Below, in pieces: positions 48,700 to 60,794 of a stretch of DNA of 64,000 nt. The position numbers and the translations under genes were made by a program. The notes beneath the pieces are model-generated. The model had not been told where the DNA came from. It ran no database searches and saw nothing but the letters and a program-made list of their open reading frames with translations. The stretch is taken from positions 99,502,998-99,566,997 of the forward strand of contig CM056377.1 in assembly GCA_029718625.1 (NCBI GenBank), given 5' to 3'. This DNA is from Synaphobranchus kaupii (lineage: Eukaryota > Chordata > Actinopteri > Anguilliformes > Synaphobranchidae). The first letter of the stretch is position 1; every line of letters starts with the position of its first letter.

Positions 48700-49640
48700 G
48701 TCAGCCTTGGACCGGTCAAAAATCCAAGAGAGGGCGTCCAGTTTAACATTCTTGGAACCCGGACAATAGGTTAGCAGGAAGTTAAACAGGGCGAAGAACA
48801 AGGACCAGCGGGCCTGCCGCGAATTACGTCGCTTGGCGCCCTGAATGTCTTCGAGGTTTTTGTGGTCCGTCCACACAGTGAAGGGGTGCTCGGCCCCCTC
48901 GAGCCAGTGACGTCACTCCTCCAGCGCCAATTTAACCGCGAGGAACTCCTGGTCCCCCACGTCATAATTCCTCTCAGCCAGTTTAAGGCCACGAGAGAAA
49001 TAGGCACACGGGTGATCTTTCTGATCCAGGGGAGAATGCTGGGATAAAATGGCCCCTACCCCCACCTCAGATGCATCTACCTCTACCACAATGGGGAGGG
49101 AGGAGTTGGGAGTGATAAGGATGGGCTCAGAGCAGAATCTCCTCTTTAACTCTGTGAATGCACAAAAAAGAAACCCGCACCAGCTGGCGAGGTGGAGGGT
49201 CTGATGAAGCCGTTGGACAGAGCTTCCTTAATATATTCTCTCATGGCTGCGCTTTCCGGGACTAATAATGAGTATAGGGAACCCCGAGAAGGTACTGTAC
49301 CCGGATGTAAATTAATGGCGCAGTCATAGGGTCGATGTGGTGGCAAGGTAGTTGCTTGCTGTTTGCTAAATGCCTCAGTGAGGTCTGCATACTCAGTCGG
49401 CACGTTAGCTGGTAGGTGAAATTCAAGCGCTCCCATAACCTGGGTATCATCAATACGGGATGGCGAATGAGGAGCAGAGTCCCACATAATTTCAGAATCA
49501 GAGAACCCGTCCAGGGAGACCTCGTCCCAAAGAGTATTTCCATCGGCTAGCGAATCCCAGGCTAAACTCTCCTTTCCACCCTCCGAGAGGGGACCCAACC
49601 AGATCGGCAAGAAACTTCTCCGGCCCACTGACAGAGTCAA
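48700..49640 (-). pseudogene. Gypsy reverse transcriptase start fused by deletion to RNase H
   Basis: The part at 49640-49170 has [14 protein letters not shown] and [13 protein letters not shown], the beginning of the RT domain. The sequence then jumps directly to [30 protein letters not shown] and [10 protein letters not shown] (RNase H start), then WTDHKNLE. The RT fingers-palm core is missing. A stop interrupts the RNase H part near 48.915 kb. Confidence 0.85.
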
Positions 49641-49885
49641 GCTCTGCCTGGAACGAACGCCCAGCAGAAGCGGACGATGACGTCAGTCCACAATGTGAGG
49701 CGCATTGGGGACCCCATTGGAGGATGGTGTCATTGCTCCTGCCCCAATTAATGTGTGGACCATGTTGCACTAGCCAGGAATGCCCCAAGACCAGGGGATA
49801 AGCCAGGGAATCAAGAAGAAAGAACTGGATGTGCTCCGAATGATCCCCGAAAACCGCACGCATGCAAATCAGCCCTGTGGTCTCA
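49498..49885 (-). pseudogene. Gypsy protease region
   Basis: Contains LVLGHSWLVQHGPHINW, the conserved C-terminal part of the retropepsin domain in this clade. The reading frame continues from gag across the transposon insertion site, with only the TTAA duplicated, then stops. Confidence 0.8.
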
Positions 49886-49889
49886 TTAA

Positions 49890-52830
49890 CCTCTTAATAC
49901 CAAACGCCCCCTAGCGGTAACGCGGGCGTTACGGAAATTATTAAATTATACATTTCATTAATTTAATAATATATAATAAACTGCTCACCTCAATATTTTG
50001 ATTAAATATCCTTAAGATATATCCATTCCTTCTGGGAAAGTGGTTTTTAAGCCCAAAACGTCGGGATAAAACTTCGTAAATAACGTTGGAAACTCGGACC
50101 TAATTCTCAAACATGTATTGCAGCTTGATGTCACACCATAAATGTGCTGGTAAACTGTTCTGCTTAATTGTATTTCACAAAATTTTGGTTTGAAAAATCA
50201 TTATACCTTTAGGCTTCAAGAAAAAAATACTTTAAAACTTTCATACGGCTGTACATTATTTTTTTCCAATTTTAAACCGACTTGTGCTTTTTTGCACTTG
50301 ATTACGACTCGTTCGGCTGTGTTCACTTTGGCGTTGTGAAACTCAGCCAGTTTCTGGAGTACCAATCCCATGGCTTAGTATATGTTAGCCAGAGTTGTTT
50401 TGAACTTGCTTGCAGAGATTTATGCAAAACCGTCGTCAATTGGGTGTATTTCTTTGACTGATAGCACAATAGGCCTATCTGAAGTGGGAAAAACCGTCTT
50501 CCACCCGCCTCCACTCTGAGTATTATTTGCTTTCCATTGGGTTTTAAAACTGTCTGTCAAATATTCCAGGCAATAGCCAAGACTCTTATCTTTGAAATAA
50601 GCCCTCATTCAACACAATAGCCGTCGTAAAAAAAGGAAATCCTGCCCTGCGTATAAGGAAGTGCCAACCCACGCGTAATTATCGAACCAAGATGGCGCAG
50701 TGTTTTTACCTTGTAGCGTAGCTCGCTACATTCCGTTTAGCAAAGCACAATTAATTAGGTAAGGCCCGCAGTTACATTTTTTTACTTTAGAGTATTTTTG
50801 AGACAGTTTTTGTGTAGTTATGTCGAGATTTTTGAGGCGTTTATCCGTGCACCAAGTGCTAGACAAACTGGATAAGCCAGAAGATGTTTTTGCCGAGGGA
50901 GACTCATCCTGTCTCAGTGACGCTGAATCCACTGATGACCGAGATGATGTTGCTGACATGTAAGTTGTTTTATCATACTAACAGTGTTATGCTATAAACG
51001 CATTGAATTTCGCCATGGCAGGTAACGTCGTTAGGGCTGGTGGTATTACCGATTTTTCGATATACCAGTGTGAATTCACGCAATGCCATGCGGGTTCGTA
51101 ATTACATTGTCAACTGTATTTTATTGTTTTTCATACAATTAATATTACAAATTGCACATTCCAACGGTATGATAAATAATTTATGAAGTAAACTTGAAGG
51201 GTGTATTGTCTGTGTTGACAAACTCGCACGTGTTACGTGGCGTTGCCAACAACACAGATGTTTGTGGAAATGGTAAGTTTGGTGTAAGCATCGAAGGAAA
51301 TGTGCAATTTAGCTGCAATGCGTGAATCCCTGTGTTTCTTCTGTGAAGCTAACTAACCTTATATACTTATGCATAAAATCGGTCCCTCTCAGCTAAATTA
51401 ATATAGATAGTATTACCTTTACAGTGGCAAGCTAGCAAGCAAAATTACAGGTAACAAGCAGCTAGCTATCTATTTGTGTCTGAGATGAGCTACTAAATCG
51501 ATTTTTTTGAGTGTGAAATGGCTTCTGGAAGTGTTTAGTAAAGTCATTGTTCCACATGAGTAAATTGTTCTGTATGCAGTACAGAAGGCTGTGCAGGTAA
51601 ACAAAATGGCAATTTATGCATGGTATGAGGGAGAGAACATGATAACATGAGGGAGTACTTGTTTATTATTATTATTGTTGATTGTTGTTGTATAAGGGGG
51701 ACTAATGGGTATATCAACATGGTGGACAATTCCATGGACAGGGTTAGTGGGGTTTGTAATGATGCAGATTGCTCTCCTGAGGGAATGTGTAGTCTAAATG
51801 GCTTCTGTTTTTTAGCTTTTTGGACCCTGCCATTTTGTACTTTCTTTGTGTAAATACGGTAACTTCAGCAATTAGAGGGCAAGGATCTTTTTATTTGTTA
51901 CAGCAGGGGTGTTTTTATTTTTTATCTAGGAAACTGGTGGACTTTTGATTTTTTATCCACTGCACTTTTAGTAGTACACCTTAGTGCACTTGTATATAGT
52001 TGATATATGTTTGTCATGTATAAAGTTTTGCCTCCTAAAACCCAACCCCAACGTCCCTGTCATAGGAGGTGGCAACAGAATAAAGGACAGGACTGGCAAG
52101 CAGTAATGTGTAGGGAAGTTTCATACTATTCCCATTATTCATTTGAAAACCTGTTTGCACATTCCTGGACTCATTTCTGGCTAATGGGGCTCTGGTGAAA
52201 TACACAAGATTCACTGTGCTGCTACATGGGTTTTGACAGCTTTTTGTAACCTTGGGTAGTTAGTTGTGTAATATGAAGAGCACCAAGAACACGTCTAAAA
52301 ATTAACTTTTATTGCCAATATTGACAAATTATCTCATTTTATTGTAAAAACCTAAAAAATAAATCATATTGAGACCTTTCTGGAACATTGCCATTTTTGG
52401 CACATTTGGCACCATTTGGCACCATTTGGATAACGAAAAAGGTTCACCTGAAAAAAACCCTGTAAAATTTGAATGGTTTGAGATATTGACACCAGATTGT
52501 TAACAGAGGTAGGCAGCATATTGATGAATCAGATAGAGGAGTCATTTCCTCCATAGCATTTGTAGCTCCCCAGGTAAAAATTCTTAAACTTGAATGTAGG
52601 TACCCGTTTTTTAGTTTTTTTATATTTTCTGTACATAAATTGTTGTAGTTAAGTATCAAAAACTGGATTTCTATGAGTTCTCATTGCTTAGTCGTAATAC
52701 TGCAGGTGTCTGCTTTAATAAAAGCCATGAACCATATTTGTACCATTTATAGTTTTTGAGATAACCACCTTTGTTTGTCACTAGTGAAAACAGGCAAAAA
52801 TTGGCCTATTTTGCCCTCGGTAGGAAGAGG
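49890..52830 (+). mobile_element. piggyBac-like TTAA transposon inside the Gypsy element
   Basis: Flanked by TTAA (49886-49889, 52831-52834) with short inverted ends CCTCTTAATACC and CCTCTTCCTACC. On removing one TTAA, the Gypsy reading frame closes without a gap, which proves a clean insertion. Terminal CCTCTT resembles piggyBac (CCYTTT-like). A plus-strand stretch at 50820-50960 encodes MSRFLRRLSVHQVL and an acidic DAESTDDRDD, similar in style to the N-terminus of piggyBac transposases, and ends at a GTAAGT donor. No DDD catalytic core was found. Confidence 0.82.
50820..50961 (+). pseudogene. possible N-terminal exon of a piggyBac-like transposase
   Basis: Short open frame with an ATG, basic/hydrophobic start (MSRFLRRLSVHQVLDKL) then acidic residues (EGDSSCLSDAESTDDRDD), ending in ATGTAAGTTG, which may be a splice donor. 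The acidic N-terminus fits piggyBac proteins but is not diagnostic. Downstream catalytic exons are not recognisable. Confidence 0.35.
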
Positions 52831-52834
52831 TTAA

Positions 52835-53940
52835 CCGTACCGGAGCCCAACGGGTGCCCGTCAAGAGCTGTGACAAAACAGGGTTGAGTGAGGCGATGAA
52901 CTGGCATTTTTAGCTCCAAGGCCCATTTAGCATCAATAAAACACTCAACTGTACTATCATGTCTCACTAGGGTCCCACGTTCCCCTAGCGAGACCCCCCC
53001 ATTTCCCGTCAGTTTGGTACACTGAGCTCTCATGTGCTCCTTGTGCCTACAGTAGCCACACCACTCCTCGCGTGACTTAACTTCAAGGGGCTTGCGCAGA
53101 GCCGAACTATCCACCTGCATAGGCTCCTCTGCGTTAAGAGAGGAGTGGGCGAAAGAGGGAGCTTGAGGCATTACCGGAAGAGAGGAGGATCGATAGTGAG
53201 TCGAGCGATCTCTCCTCTCACTTCTCTCTCTCACTCCCTGACACGGTTATCGATGTGGATAGCCCTGGTAACCAGGGCATAGAACGTAGCAGGCTGTTCG
53301 AGCACTGCCAAGGTGTCTTTAATGGGATCCGACAACGCATTAATGAATAGCATCATCAGGGTACCCTCAGACCACCCTGTCTCCCCTGCCAGTGCTCGAA
53401 ACGCGATAGAAAAGCCTGCTACCGTATCGTTGCCCTGGCGGGGTTAGTCTCATGGCCGCCTCCTGACCAGAAATGTCATGGTCGAAGACCAACGCCATCT
53501 CTTTCATCAGACTATCCACATCTCTCATGACAGGGGCGTTAGCCCGAATTAAGGGATCTGCCCAGGCAAGAGCAGTACCGGCTACCCGCAAATCATGAGA
53601 GATGAAACGTGAGGGTTGAGCACTGTGATAGTAAGCCCCGACACTTCCTCCGACTCCCCGTTATACTGGAGGGGAAGTTAGAGTTTGGGTTCCCAAGCAG
53701 TGAGTGGGACGGGCAAAGGAGGAGGACTCTCAGGGATTGGTGCTTGTGAGACGGTGGGTTCAGCAACTTACGCAGGCAGTCCTCCTGGTGGCGCAGCTGG
53801 TCCATTAATTGGCCCTGCTGAGCAAACATAGCCTGCTGTTGCACCTCGAGGGCACGAATGCCCCCCTCATGAGAGGCCAGAGCAGCGTGCTGTGTAGCCA
53901 GCACTTGCTCTATCCCCGATGGGGTTGCTGGTACCTCCAT
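52835..53940 (-). pseudogene. Gypsy gag, broken
   Basis: Starts MEVPATPSGIEQVLATQ and contains a heptad-like QQQAMFAQQGQLMDQLRHQ segment. Frame changes occur near 53.6 and 53.4 kb. The downstream piece carries a CCHC zinc knuckle (CGYCRHKEHMRAQC, near 53.05 kb), the nucleic-acid-binding part of the capsid polyprotein. It runs into the TTAA where the transposon is inserted. Confidence 0.85.
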
Positions 53941-54403
53941 AAAGGCTTTTGTGTACTGTGAGGTGGCTGGGTCGGAGGACCAGACGCAACCGTGAGGGGA
54001 TCACAAAGTACTCCAGGAGTGGAGTACCACTAAAAGGGGACAGGAATTAGAACTCAGCGAACGGAGCAGAGAAAAATAAACAAAAAAGGGAAAATAACTC
54101 CCGGCATACAGCCAAAGAATAGCAACCCAGAAAAGTGGGCAAAAAGTTAGCAGACTCAACCAGGAAATAGTAGAAAAGGCCTCGAGCTCAATAAACGAAT
54201 GAGCAATAATAAAGAGGCGAGAACGAGAAAAGGTAACAAAGGTTACTGCCTCAGAGAGGACAGGGGAAAAACCAAGGCAAGGAACAGAAAGTGCAAACGA
54301 GAAAACAAACTCCTAATAAGGAATATCTAACGCGCAAGTCATCTAAGTCCCGCATTACTTTTTAGCAAAGCTTAAAAGCAAAGTGGTCACCTGAACCCAT
54401 ACC

Positions 54404-54600
54404 TGTTACCGGCTTTACGTGGCTAAGTAAGACACAAGAGCAACAAACCAGGAAGTTGCTGCGCTTAAATAGCCAGCAGGCTCTAGCACAGGTGAAACGA
54501 ATGAGTGCAGGTAAGCGGAAAAACACGGCAGGGGTGCCATCCCGCGGACCCGAAAGGAAACGTCCGCAGAACAGAAACGGCGAGCTGCAAAACCATGACA
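54404..54600 (-). repeat. Gypsy 5' LTR
   Basis: 197 bases, TGTCATGGTTTTGCAGCTCG to GGTAACA on the minus strand. Closely related to the 196-base LTR at 63031-63226. Confidence 0.82.
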
Positions 54601-54689
54601 ATAATTCATTTAAATAATATAAATCTACAGAATACCTGACATTTACAAACTATTATTGCAAACATTGGAAAAGGTGCCTCATAAAAAGT

Positions 54690-54768
54690 TATATATATAT
54701 ACAGTATATACTGTAGATATAATATATACTGTATATATGTTATATGTTATATATATATATACAGTATA
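54690..54768. repeat. AT/ACAGTATATACTGT low-complexity palindromic repeat
   Basis: TATATA runs with repeated CAGTATATACTG palindromes next to the lepr exon at 54834. Confidence 0.85.
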
Positions 54769-54833
54769 TTCTTGACACAGAAGACAAAATGTAGCCACAA
54801 GAAAAACCACTAGATTTTGCCCACTAGACTCAC

Positions 54834-55027
54834 CCAAATCCATGGGCAGGACATAGATGGGGTGGGACTTGACTGTGCCCTCCTTCTTCCTTTGCTCCAG
54901 CCATATAATATAGCAAGAGGTCAGGAATAGGGGCTGCAGTCTACAACTCTTTGAGTCAGACCCCAACTTAGGACACTCCTCAGCAGGAGGCAATTCCATC
55001 TCCTCTTCACAAGGAAGCGTGTGCCTT
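54834..55027 (-). CDS. lepr: lepr exon, leptin-binding module (CRH2) first domain
   Basis: 194 nt exon with cysteines at LPCEEE, EECPKL and SKSCRLQPLF, then LTSCYIIWLE and PIYVLPMDL. This matches the mammalian segment with LYCSD, KDCYLQ, FYECIFQPIF and CVLPD. Acceptor TTCACAG, donor GTGAGT. The following intron (to 46683) is 8.2 kb and carries the Gypsy element. Confidence 0.92.
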
Positions 55028-55156
55028 CTGTGAACCCAAATACAGCAGATTTTAGTATTAAGTGTTAGTATGCCAGCTCTGACTAATGTCAATACAACAA
55101 AATTACAGTTTTAAAAATTCCAAAATATGTTCCTGTTGACTTACTGGTAAAGACAC

Positions 55157-55244
55157 CTGACCTCAGCCCATTGGCTGGTATTCCAGGTGCAGGTCATGGC
55201 CGTGAGATCACCATTAACTTCGCAGGATATGGTGCCACTGATAT
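55157..55244 (-). CDS. lepr: lepr exon, start of leptin-binding module (CRH2)
   Basis: 88 nt exon encoding DISGTISCEVNGDLTAMTC, the first cysteine pair of the second cytokine module (mammalian NISCETDGYLTKMTC), followed by a W-N-T-S strand. Acceptor GAACAG, donor GTGTCT. The split arginine codon AG|A continues in the next exon. Confidence 0.93.
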
Positions 55245-55380
55245 CTGTTCAAAACAAACCACAGCATCTACAAACCCAGTCCTAACTTTTAAACTTGTTT
55301 GTAGTTAAACCTAGCAGGGCAAAACTTCCCTGGAAGGACACCATGAAGGCACAGAAACTCACAGCCCAGACATAACTTAC

Positions 55381-55665
55381 CCTTAACGTAAATCTGAGCA
55401 TAGGGGAAGCTGCACAGTGACTTCTCTCCCTCTCGCTGGCAGCAGTGGAGGATGTCATATCCTCGTTGTTTCAGTGGCTTCATGTTCAGCAGAGTGACAC
55501 TGCTCACACGGTCATTGATAATGGTGTACTGGCTCTCCGGAACTTTCTGGTAGCTCAGCCACCAAACTGCATTCTTAGCACTGTGGCTTCGGTTGTTAAA
55601 AATGCAGTAAATTGTGATGTTGGACCCCGTGCTGGTGAATAATCTTTCAGGGAGATAACTCACTT
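55381..55665 (-). CDS. lepr: lepr exon, Ig-like domain
   Basis: 285 nt exon encoding the Ig-like domain: EVSYLPERLFTSTGSN, a cysteine strand (IYCIF), WWLSYQKVPESQY, and the double cysteine HCC before a final strand (AQIYVKG). Order and spacing match the mammalian Ig domain (YFPPKILTSVGSN, VVWW, YCC). Acceptor TTACAG, donor GTAAGT. Confidence 0.96.
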
Positions 55666-57375
55666 CTGTAATAAACATGACACAGCAAAAGAAAAGGGCT
55701 GTCATTTCAAGGTTTATGATCTGGAACAATGAGGATTCTGAGAACACAGCAAGCAATGCATAAGATAACAGTCCTGCAAAAAAAAATCCCAGTTAGATTT
55801 ACTGACAGATTCAGCCTGAGGCTGTTTTCGATTGGCTGCATTGGACTGTCCTTTGGATTTGTAATTAGTCTCTATGGCAACTGGCTAAAAGAAGGACCCA
55901 CAGAAAGCTTGCCTTCTACCCTTGAGAGACAAATAAACAATCAGCAAACAGTGACCAAGTCAACTGCATAACTTTCTCTTTCCACCTCTGATCAGCTTTA
56001 TACAGTATTTCTAATAAGAACACATTCTGCATAGCTCCCCACCATCAGAATCGGTTTACTGATTTTTTTTTCTTTGCAACCGGCATACAAGGCCACTGAA
56101 AAAAGAGGCTTGCATTCAGTTGTGAATGACTTCTACCCCCACATTCACTGGTGATGACACAGACAGTGTCACTATACATGCACTGAGACAAATGACTCAA
56201 GCCCACTGTTGAGAGACAGACTATTAGTGTGATATCAAGTAGGCTATAAAGTGTTTGGGTTATTCACTGCTAAAGAATTAAAGTCTAGCCTAATAAAATT
56301 CAGCGGTGGTTTGTTCATACTGAGCACTGCTGAGCAATGCAGGGTCTTGCTCAACAGTCATTCATGTACTCAACATGATGAAATTTCAGCCATTGAGTAT
56401 AACTTAGTGAGAGGCAGATATCACTCCCTGCCTGTGTTGAGGGACAAAATGACCTTGGGGACCCTACTAGATGCACATTATATAAGCCATTAAGGGCAAA
56501 ATTAAAAGCAGGTCTCTCGCCGTGAGAGATGCAGACCCGTTCATTATGTTGTTGTTTTTCTAAAGAAAACATCAATGAGCTGTGATAATGGTTTTTCTTT
56601 AACTGCCAATTTGGCTCTAGTGCTAGTTGCACATATATATGGAGAATACAAATGAATGAGAAGCAGTGAAAGCCACATGAAGCTACTGATGCACCTTGTT
56701 GCTTATCAATGCAATATGACATAAGGGAAGCTTGTCATTCACTCAGACCAACCTGATGTCAAGGAAAAGTCTGTCTGCTTCCATTAAAATTGTCAAAAGC
56801 AATTTCACAGAGCACACACTGAGACATTCATAAAATATCTTTAACATTTGTCAAGTAACAGTGCCATTATATCATCATCTGAGAGCAGTCTTTTTAGAAA
56901 CCCTTCAGAAACGTTTGGCCTTTTACAACAAATGACAAAAAATGTGGCACAGAAACTTGATGATGGCAGTTAACACAACCCCCATTGCTAGCTGAAAATC
57001 ATGATGATAGACAATGACAGGATGATGGGGATTCAGCCAACATCAGCCCAACCGCTTTATACTTTGGGGCCCTTGCAGGCAGCACATAGCCACATGAACA
57101 AACAAGTTCACAAACAAGTGCATAAATGTATGTTTACTTGATGCCACTACTAAGCGTCCAATGCCCTGCCAGTCATCTACACAGCAGTGTAGTCTTCTGA
57201 GTCAATTCAGGCCAGGACTCAAGGAGCTAGAGTGTTTTACTGTAGCAATTTGAAAAGAATTGTCAGACCTTGATCCAAGTACTTTTACCCCTACTCTATT
57301 CTGCCACAATGGCCACACCTAATCTACAGAGAGACAGTAAACCAGCAGCAACCCCCACCCCCCACCCCCGCTCAC
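55666..57375 (-). other. lepr: lepr intron
   Basis: 1.7 kb intron between the Ig-domain exon and the WSDWS exon. No additional exon or defined repeat. Confidence 0.6.
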
Positions 57376-57520
57376 CGTTTAGGTAAAGATAAAGGGGACG
57401 GCTCCAGTCACTCCATACGCCTTGGTTGCCTGGGGTCTTGCAGCGCACCTGGACAGTGTAGTTGAGCCCCACACTAAGCCCCTTAAGTGAGGTACCAGGG
57501 GCCCCCTCTGCACCCATGCG
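57376..57520 (-). CDS. lepr: lepr exon, CRH1 with WSDWS box
   Basis: 145 nt exon encoding YTVQVRCKTPGNQGVWSDWS, the G-strand and WSxWS motif of the first cytokine module. Acceptor CCACAG, donor GTGAGC. The exon ends on one base (G) that is completed by AA at the start of the Ig-domain exon. Confidence 0.95.
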
Positions 57521-57870
57521 CTGTGGAGACCAACACACTGCTGTCATCGACCAGGACACTGCAGTTTCAGGCCTCTCATTTCAGACCTGAGCAGCTCATT
57601 CCAGCTACATAACAGGAAATATGGCGTCTTTAGCACGCGACTATTACTGCATTACATAGGTTCTTTCTAGGTCTACATTAACACAGTTAGCGTTTAAAAA
57701 TGCAAAGGCCATAACCAACATTTCTGGGGTTTGCTGGTAAAGCTGTGGAATAAAGGTAAAATGTCTGGAACCAGATTTTGCTCCTTAAATGATATCTCAT
57801 ATTCACTATCCCATGTAATCTTCTACACTGTAGCATATCAAAAAAGTGAGAATGTTCTGTTGAGTCCTAC

Positions 57871-58013
57871 CCTCCAGGAGTGTAAGGTGTTGGAGGAGTA
57901 GCGGATGTCGTAGACAAAACGTTCAGTGGTGGGTGGAGCATGGGTCCAGCTCAATCTCAGCTCACCTTCTTTAGTCATGTGATACTGCAGTTTCAATGGG
58001 GAATCTGGCTTCA
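57871..58013 (-). CDS. lepr: lepr exon, first fibronectin III part of CRH1
   Basis: 143 nt exon starting with the linker KPDSPLKLQ and containing LRLSWTHAPP and YDIRYSSN, typical of the second FN3 domain of a cytokine module (mammalian KPDPPLGL, KISWSSPP, YQVKYSEN). Acceptor CTCTAG, donor GTAGGA; it ends on a complete codon. Confidence 0.93.
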
Positions 58014-60037
58014 CTAGAGAACACACAGTACAGAAAAAACTGAGGTACACTTGTGGGCGATGAGAGAAACATAGACCAGGCAGAGGAGTTACATTTAAAC
58101 AGATAATGGATCTGTTTTTCCAGAATAGACACATCGCCAATTTTAGTAAGGCTCACGCATTAACTGCTAATTCCCTTGATTGTTCCTAATATGTTAGCAT
58201 GACCTTTGTGTACTCAACATGAAATGCTTTTAGTCATAACAGACAAGAGACAAGGGTACACTGAATAGTGACTGTATATTATACATTAGATCGGAGATTA
58301 TTTTTAAAAAACATTTTTAAAAGTGCAGAGTGGCAGAGTGAACAAACAGGTTGTTGAAAAATAGATACAGGTAACTAAAAAAATCAGCCACTAATTACTG
58401 GTCTGAGAATTATATAATAAACATGCCTGTGAATTCTGTTAAGCAATCAAAACTAGGGTCAGGACAATTATCAAACAAATAATTGTAGCACTTTATGTAG
58501 CTAACTGGCCACCTCTGTTATGGTACAATGACTAATATCACACCAAAAATTTAATTTGATCTGTTTCCATTTGTGCAAGTACTTTAGATCAAAAAGGTAG
58601 TGATTTGGCCTAGTGCGTGTCTCAGTATGAACTATGTAAAGCACCATAACATAATGAATTACAATCAATCTCATTCTGTAAGACCTGAAAAAGTCGCATT
58701 CATGTATGTTGATATGCAAAACAAAGGATTGATCAAATGCATTGACATTAACTTCAACATAACAGAGCGCCTTTTGAGAGACTAAGTCTAGCTCTCCTGG
58801 TCCATATCCAACACCAGAACTTGGGTATTAGAATCTGACCAAAAACATAAGAAACTCATCACCAACTCTTCAGTCATCCCTGATTTATGAGAGAACAGTC
58901 ATATTGTTTTTTTATTAAAGACCTCATATTTACTGTTTGGAATGTCACTATTCTTTTTACTACAAGTTAATGTATTTTACTGATGATGCTAGTGCCATTT
59001 TCTCGATGGGGGCTAAAGTGTTTACGGTATGTGTTAGAAAAAAAAAATCCTACTAGCTCCTGCATTAAACCACAGATTGATGACGCAACTCCCATGTCCA
59101 CCATGTAGCTTGAGGCCACATAAGATGTTAATTTGGCAAACATCACTCCTAGTTTTTTATGCATCCAGAGATCTGCAACTCATCGCCATGGTTTTGGGAG
59201 TTGTGCAAACACCTGTGTCTGCTTGTTTCTGAGTTCCTAATGTCTCTGAGTACATTTACGAGTGACTACGCCTCTTCATCCAGAGTGAGGGATGCACTGA
59301 CCTGTATACAGTAGGCTTACCCAGCTAAAACTGCACTCTGTTTCAATAAGAGCATGATGACATATGCTATTTACACAACACAACTAATGCTACTGCTATT
59401 ATTTCTTGGAAACACATTTTCAATATTTCAGTACTTTTTAAATGACAAATGTCATGCCTCATCTAAATTTCCATCAAACACCAGTGAAATACACAGTAAA
59501 TGCTAATAAATCTGTAGGTTTTCAAGGGCTAATATGGCCATTTTGGGAAAAGAACGTGTTTCCATTCTATTGTGATCCAGTGGCATTTTATCATTGTTTA
59601 CATTTCATCATGAATCTACATGTAATAAAGTGTGAAGTGGGAGAAATTGGTTTGTGTAGACAGAATTTATCATCAAGATCAATGAAATCATTCAACAGAA
59701 CTTAATTTAAATGTTTTACTAATTGCTAAAAAAAATCACTTTCACTTCCACAATTTTCTGTTCCATAGGTTTTGGATTTTAAATATTTTTTTAAATGCCT
59801 CCAGCAATCTTCACAATGAAAAATGAAAGAAAATGAATGCTCCCCTGGACCACAATCATAAAATGAAATATATTTGCTTCTGATTTTTGGAAATTGGCAA
59901 TAACTCAAAAAAAACATCAAGTCTGATCCACCAAATATAAAAAAAATTAAAATAAGAACAAACACATCCATAAACAGCTCAATACATTTGCTAGACAACA
60001 ATCTAGATTGTAAAGAGCCAAGCCTCACAGGACTTAC
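58014..60037 (-). other. lepr: lepr intron
   Basis: 2.0 kb intron, A/T-rich, with no defined transposon or gene. Confidence 0.6.
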
Positions 60038-60222
60038 AGAAACTTTGTGGGAGAATGTCCATCACTGGCGACTGCACAGAGCTGGAACCATCAGACATGG
60101 AGATCATCAGAGACACTGTGCTGTTGACTGAATAGAGAGCAACAGAACATGTGCGAACATCCTCTCCTTCACATTTGCCATGTGCGCCACTGTCTGTCAC
60201 ATTGTCTGAATCCAACTGTGAC
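60038..60222 (-). CDS. lepr: lepr exon, N-terminal cytokine-receptor module (second half)
   Basis: 185 nt exon with acceptor TTCTAG and donor GTAAGT. It contains two cysteines (KCEGEDVRTC) and NST/NVT glycosylation sequons, and ends in SPVMDILPQSF, equivalent to the segment just before the VKPDPP linker of mammalian LEPR. Phase links it to both neighbours. Confidence 0.85.
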
Positions 60223-60670
60223 CTAGAACAGAGATGAAGAAATGGCATTTAAAAGAAATAACAAAAGACTAGTGAGTCACATCAAGGGGATATAGAAGTG
60301 ATATATTTAATTGTACTGACTAGCCAGTGCTCTGGTAATATTGATAGCCTTTCTGTGACAAGCACAGTAGCAACAAGTGTCAATTTGACAAGCAGTACTC
60401 AGATCTAATGACTGGTGTGCCAGTCTGTGTTGATCGTACTCATCACAATACAATAACCACAGTTCACGCCAGAAAATCAAATGTTACACAGACAGTAGTC
60501 CTCAGCCTAATCTTTGGTTCTGCAAAGATGAAAAGAAAGAAAATCACTGGCCATTAATAGCAGTGCTATACATGTCCTCTGTACCAGTCATATTGGTTAC
60601 TGAGGCAAAGCTATAACAATCCATATTAAAAGGAAATGCTAATCATCCAGGGGGGTAACTCAATACTCAC

Positions 60671-60794
60671 GGCAAACGCTGCAAGCTAATTGCAACGGGT
60701 CTGCTGGTGTCTGACAGTCCGACGTCAAGCTTTAGATTACAAATTACATTTTCCAGGTTCCCATCAACCCAGCACAGGATGTTCAAACAGACAA
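60671..60794 (-). CDS. lepr: lepr exon, N-terminal cytokine-receptor module (first half)
   Basis: Acceptor TTCCAG and donor GTGAGT flank a 124 nt exon. It encodes LNILCWVDGNLENVICNL, the paired-cysteine strand of the first module (mammalian NIQCWLKGDLKLFIC). The exon starts with two bases completing a codon and leaves CC, which the next exon completes as proline. Confidence 0.85.

Larger units (their letters stand above)
47098..54600 (-). mobile_element. Gypsy chromovirus LTR retrotransposon, defective, in lepr intron
   Basis: Minus-strand element. The 5' LTR is 54404-54600 (TG...CA, reading TGTCATGG on its own strand). The 3' LTR is partial at 47098-47274, and its outer end does not match the 5' LTR. 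A purine-rich GGTGGGGTCC precedes the 3' LTR. Domains in order are gag with a zinc knuckle, protease, the start of reverse transcriptase, RNase H, integrase and chromodomain. The core of reverse transcriptase with its catalytic YxDD is deleted near 49.17 kb, frames are broken in several places, and a 2.9 kb transposon interrupts the gag/protease junction. It is not capable of autonomous movement. Confidence 0.92.
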
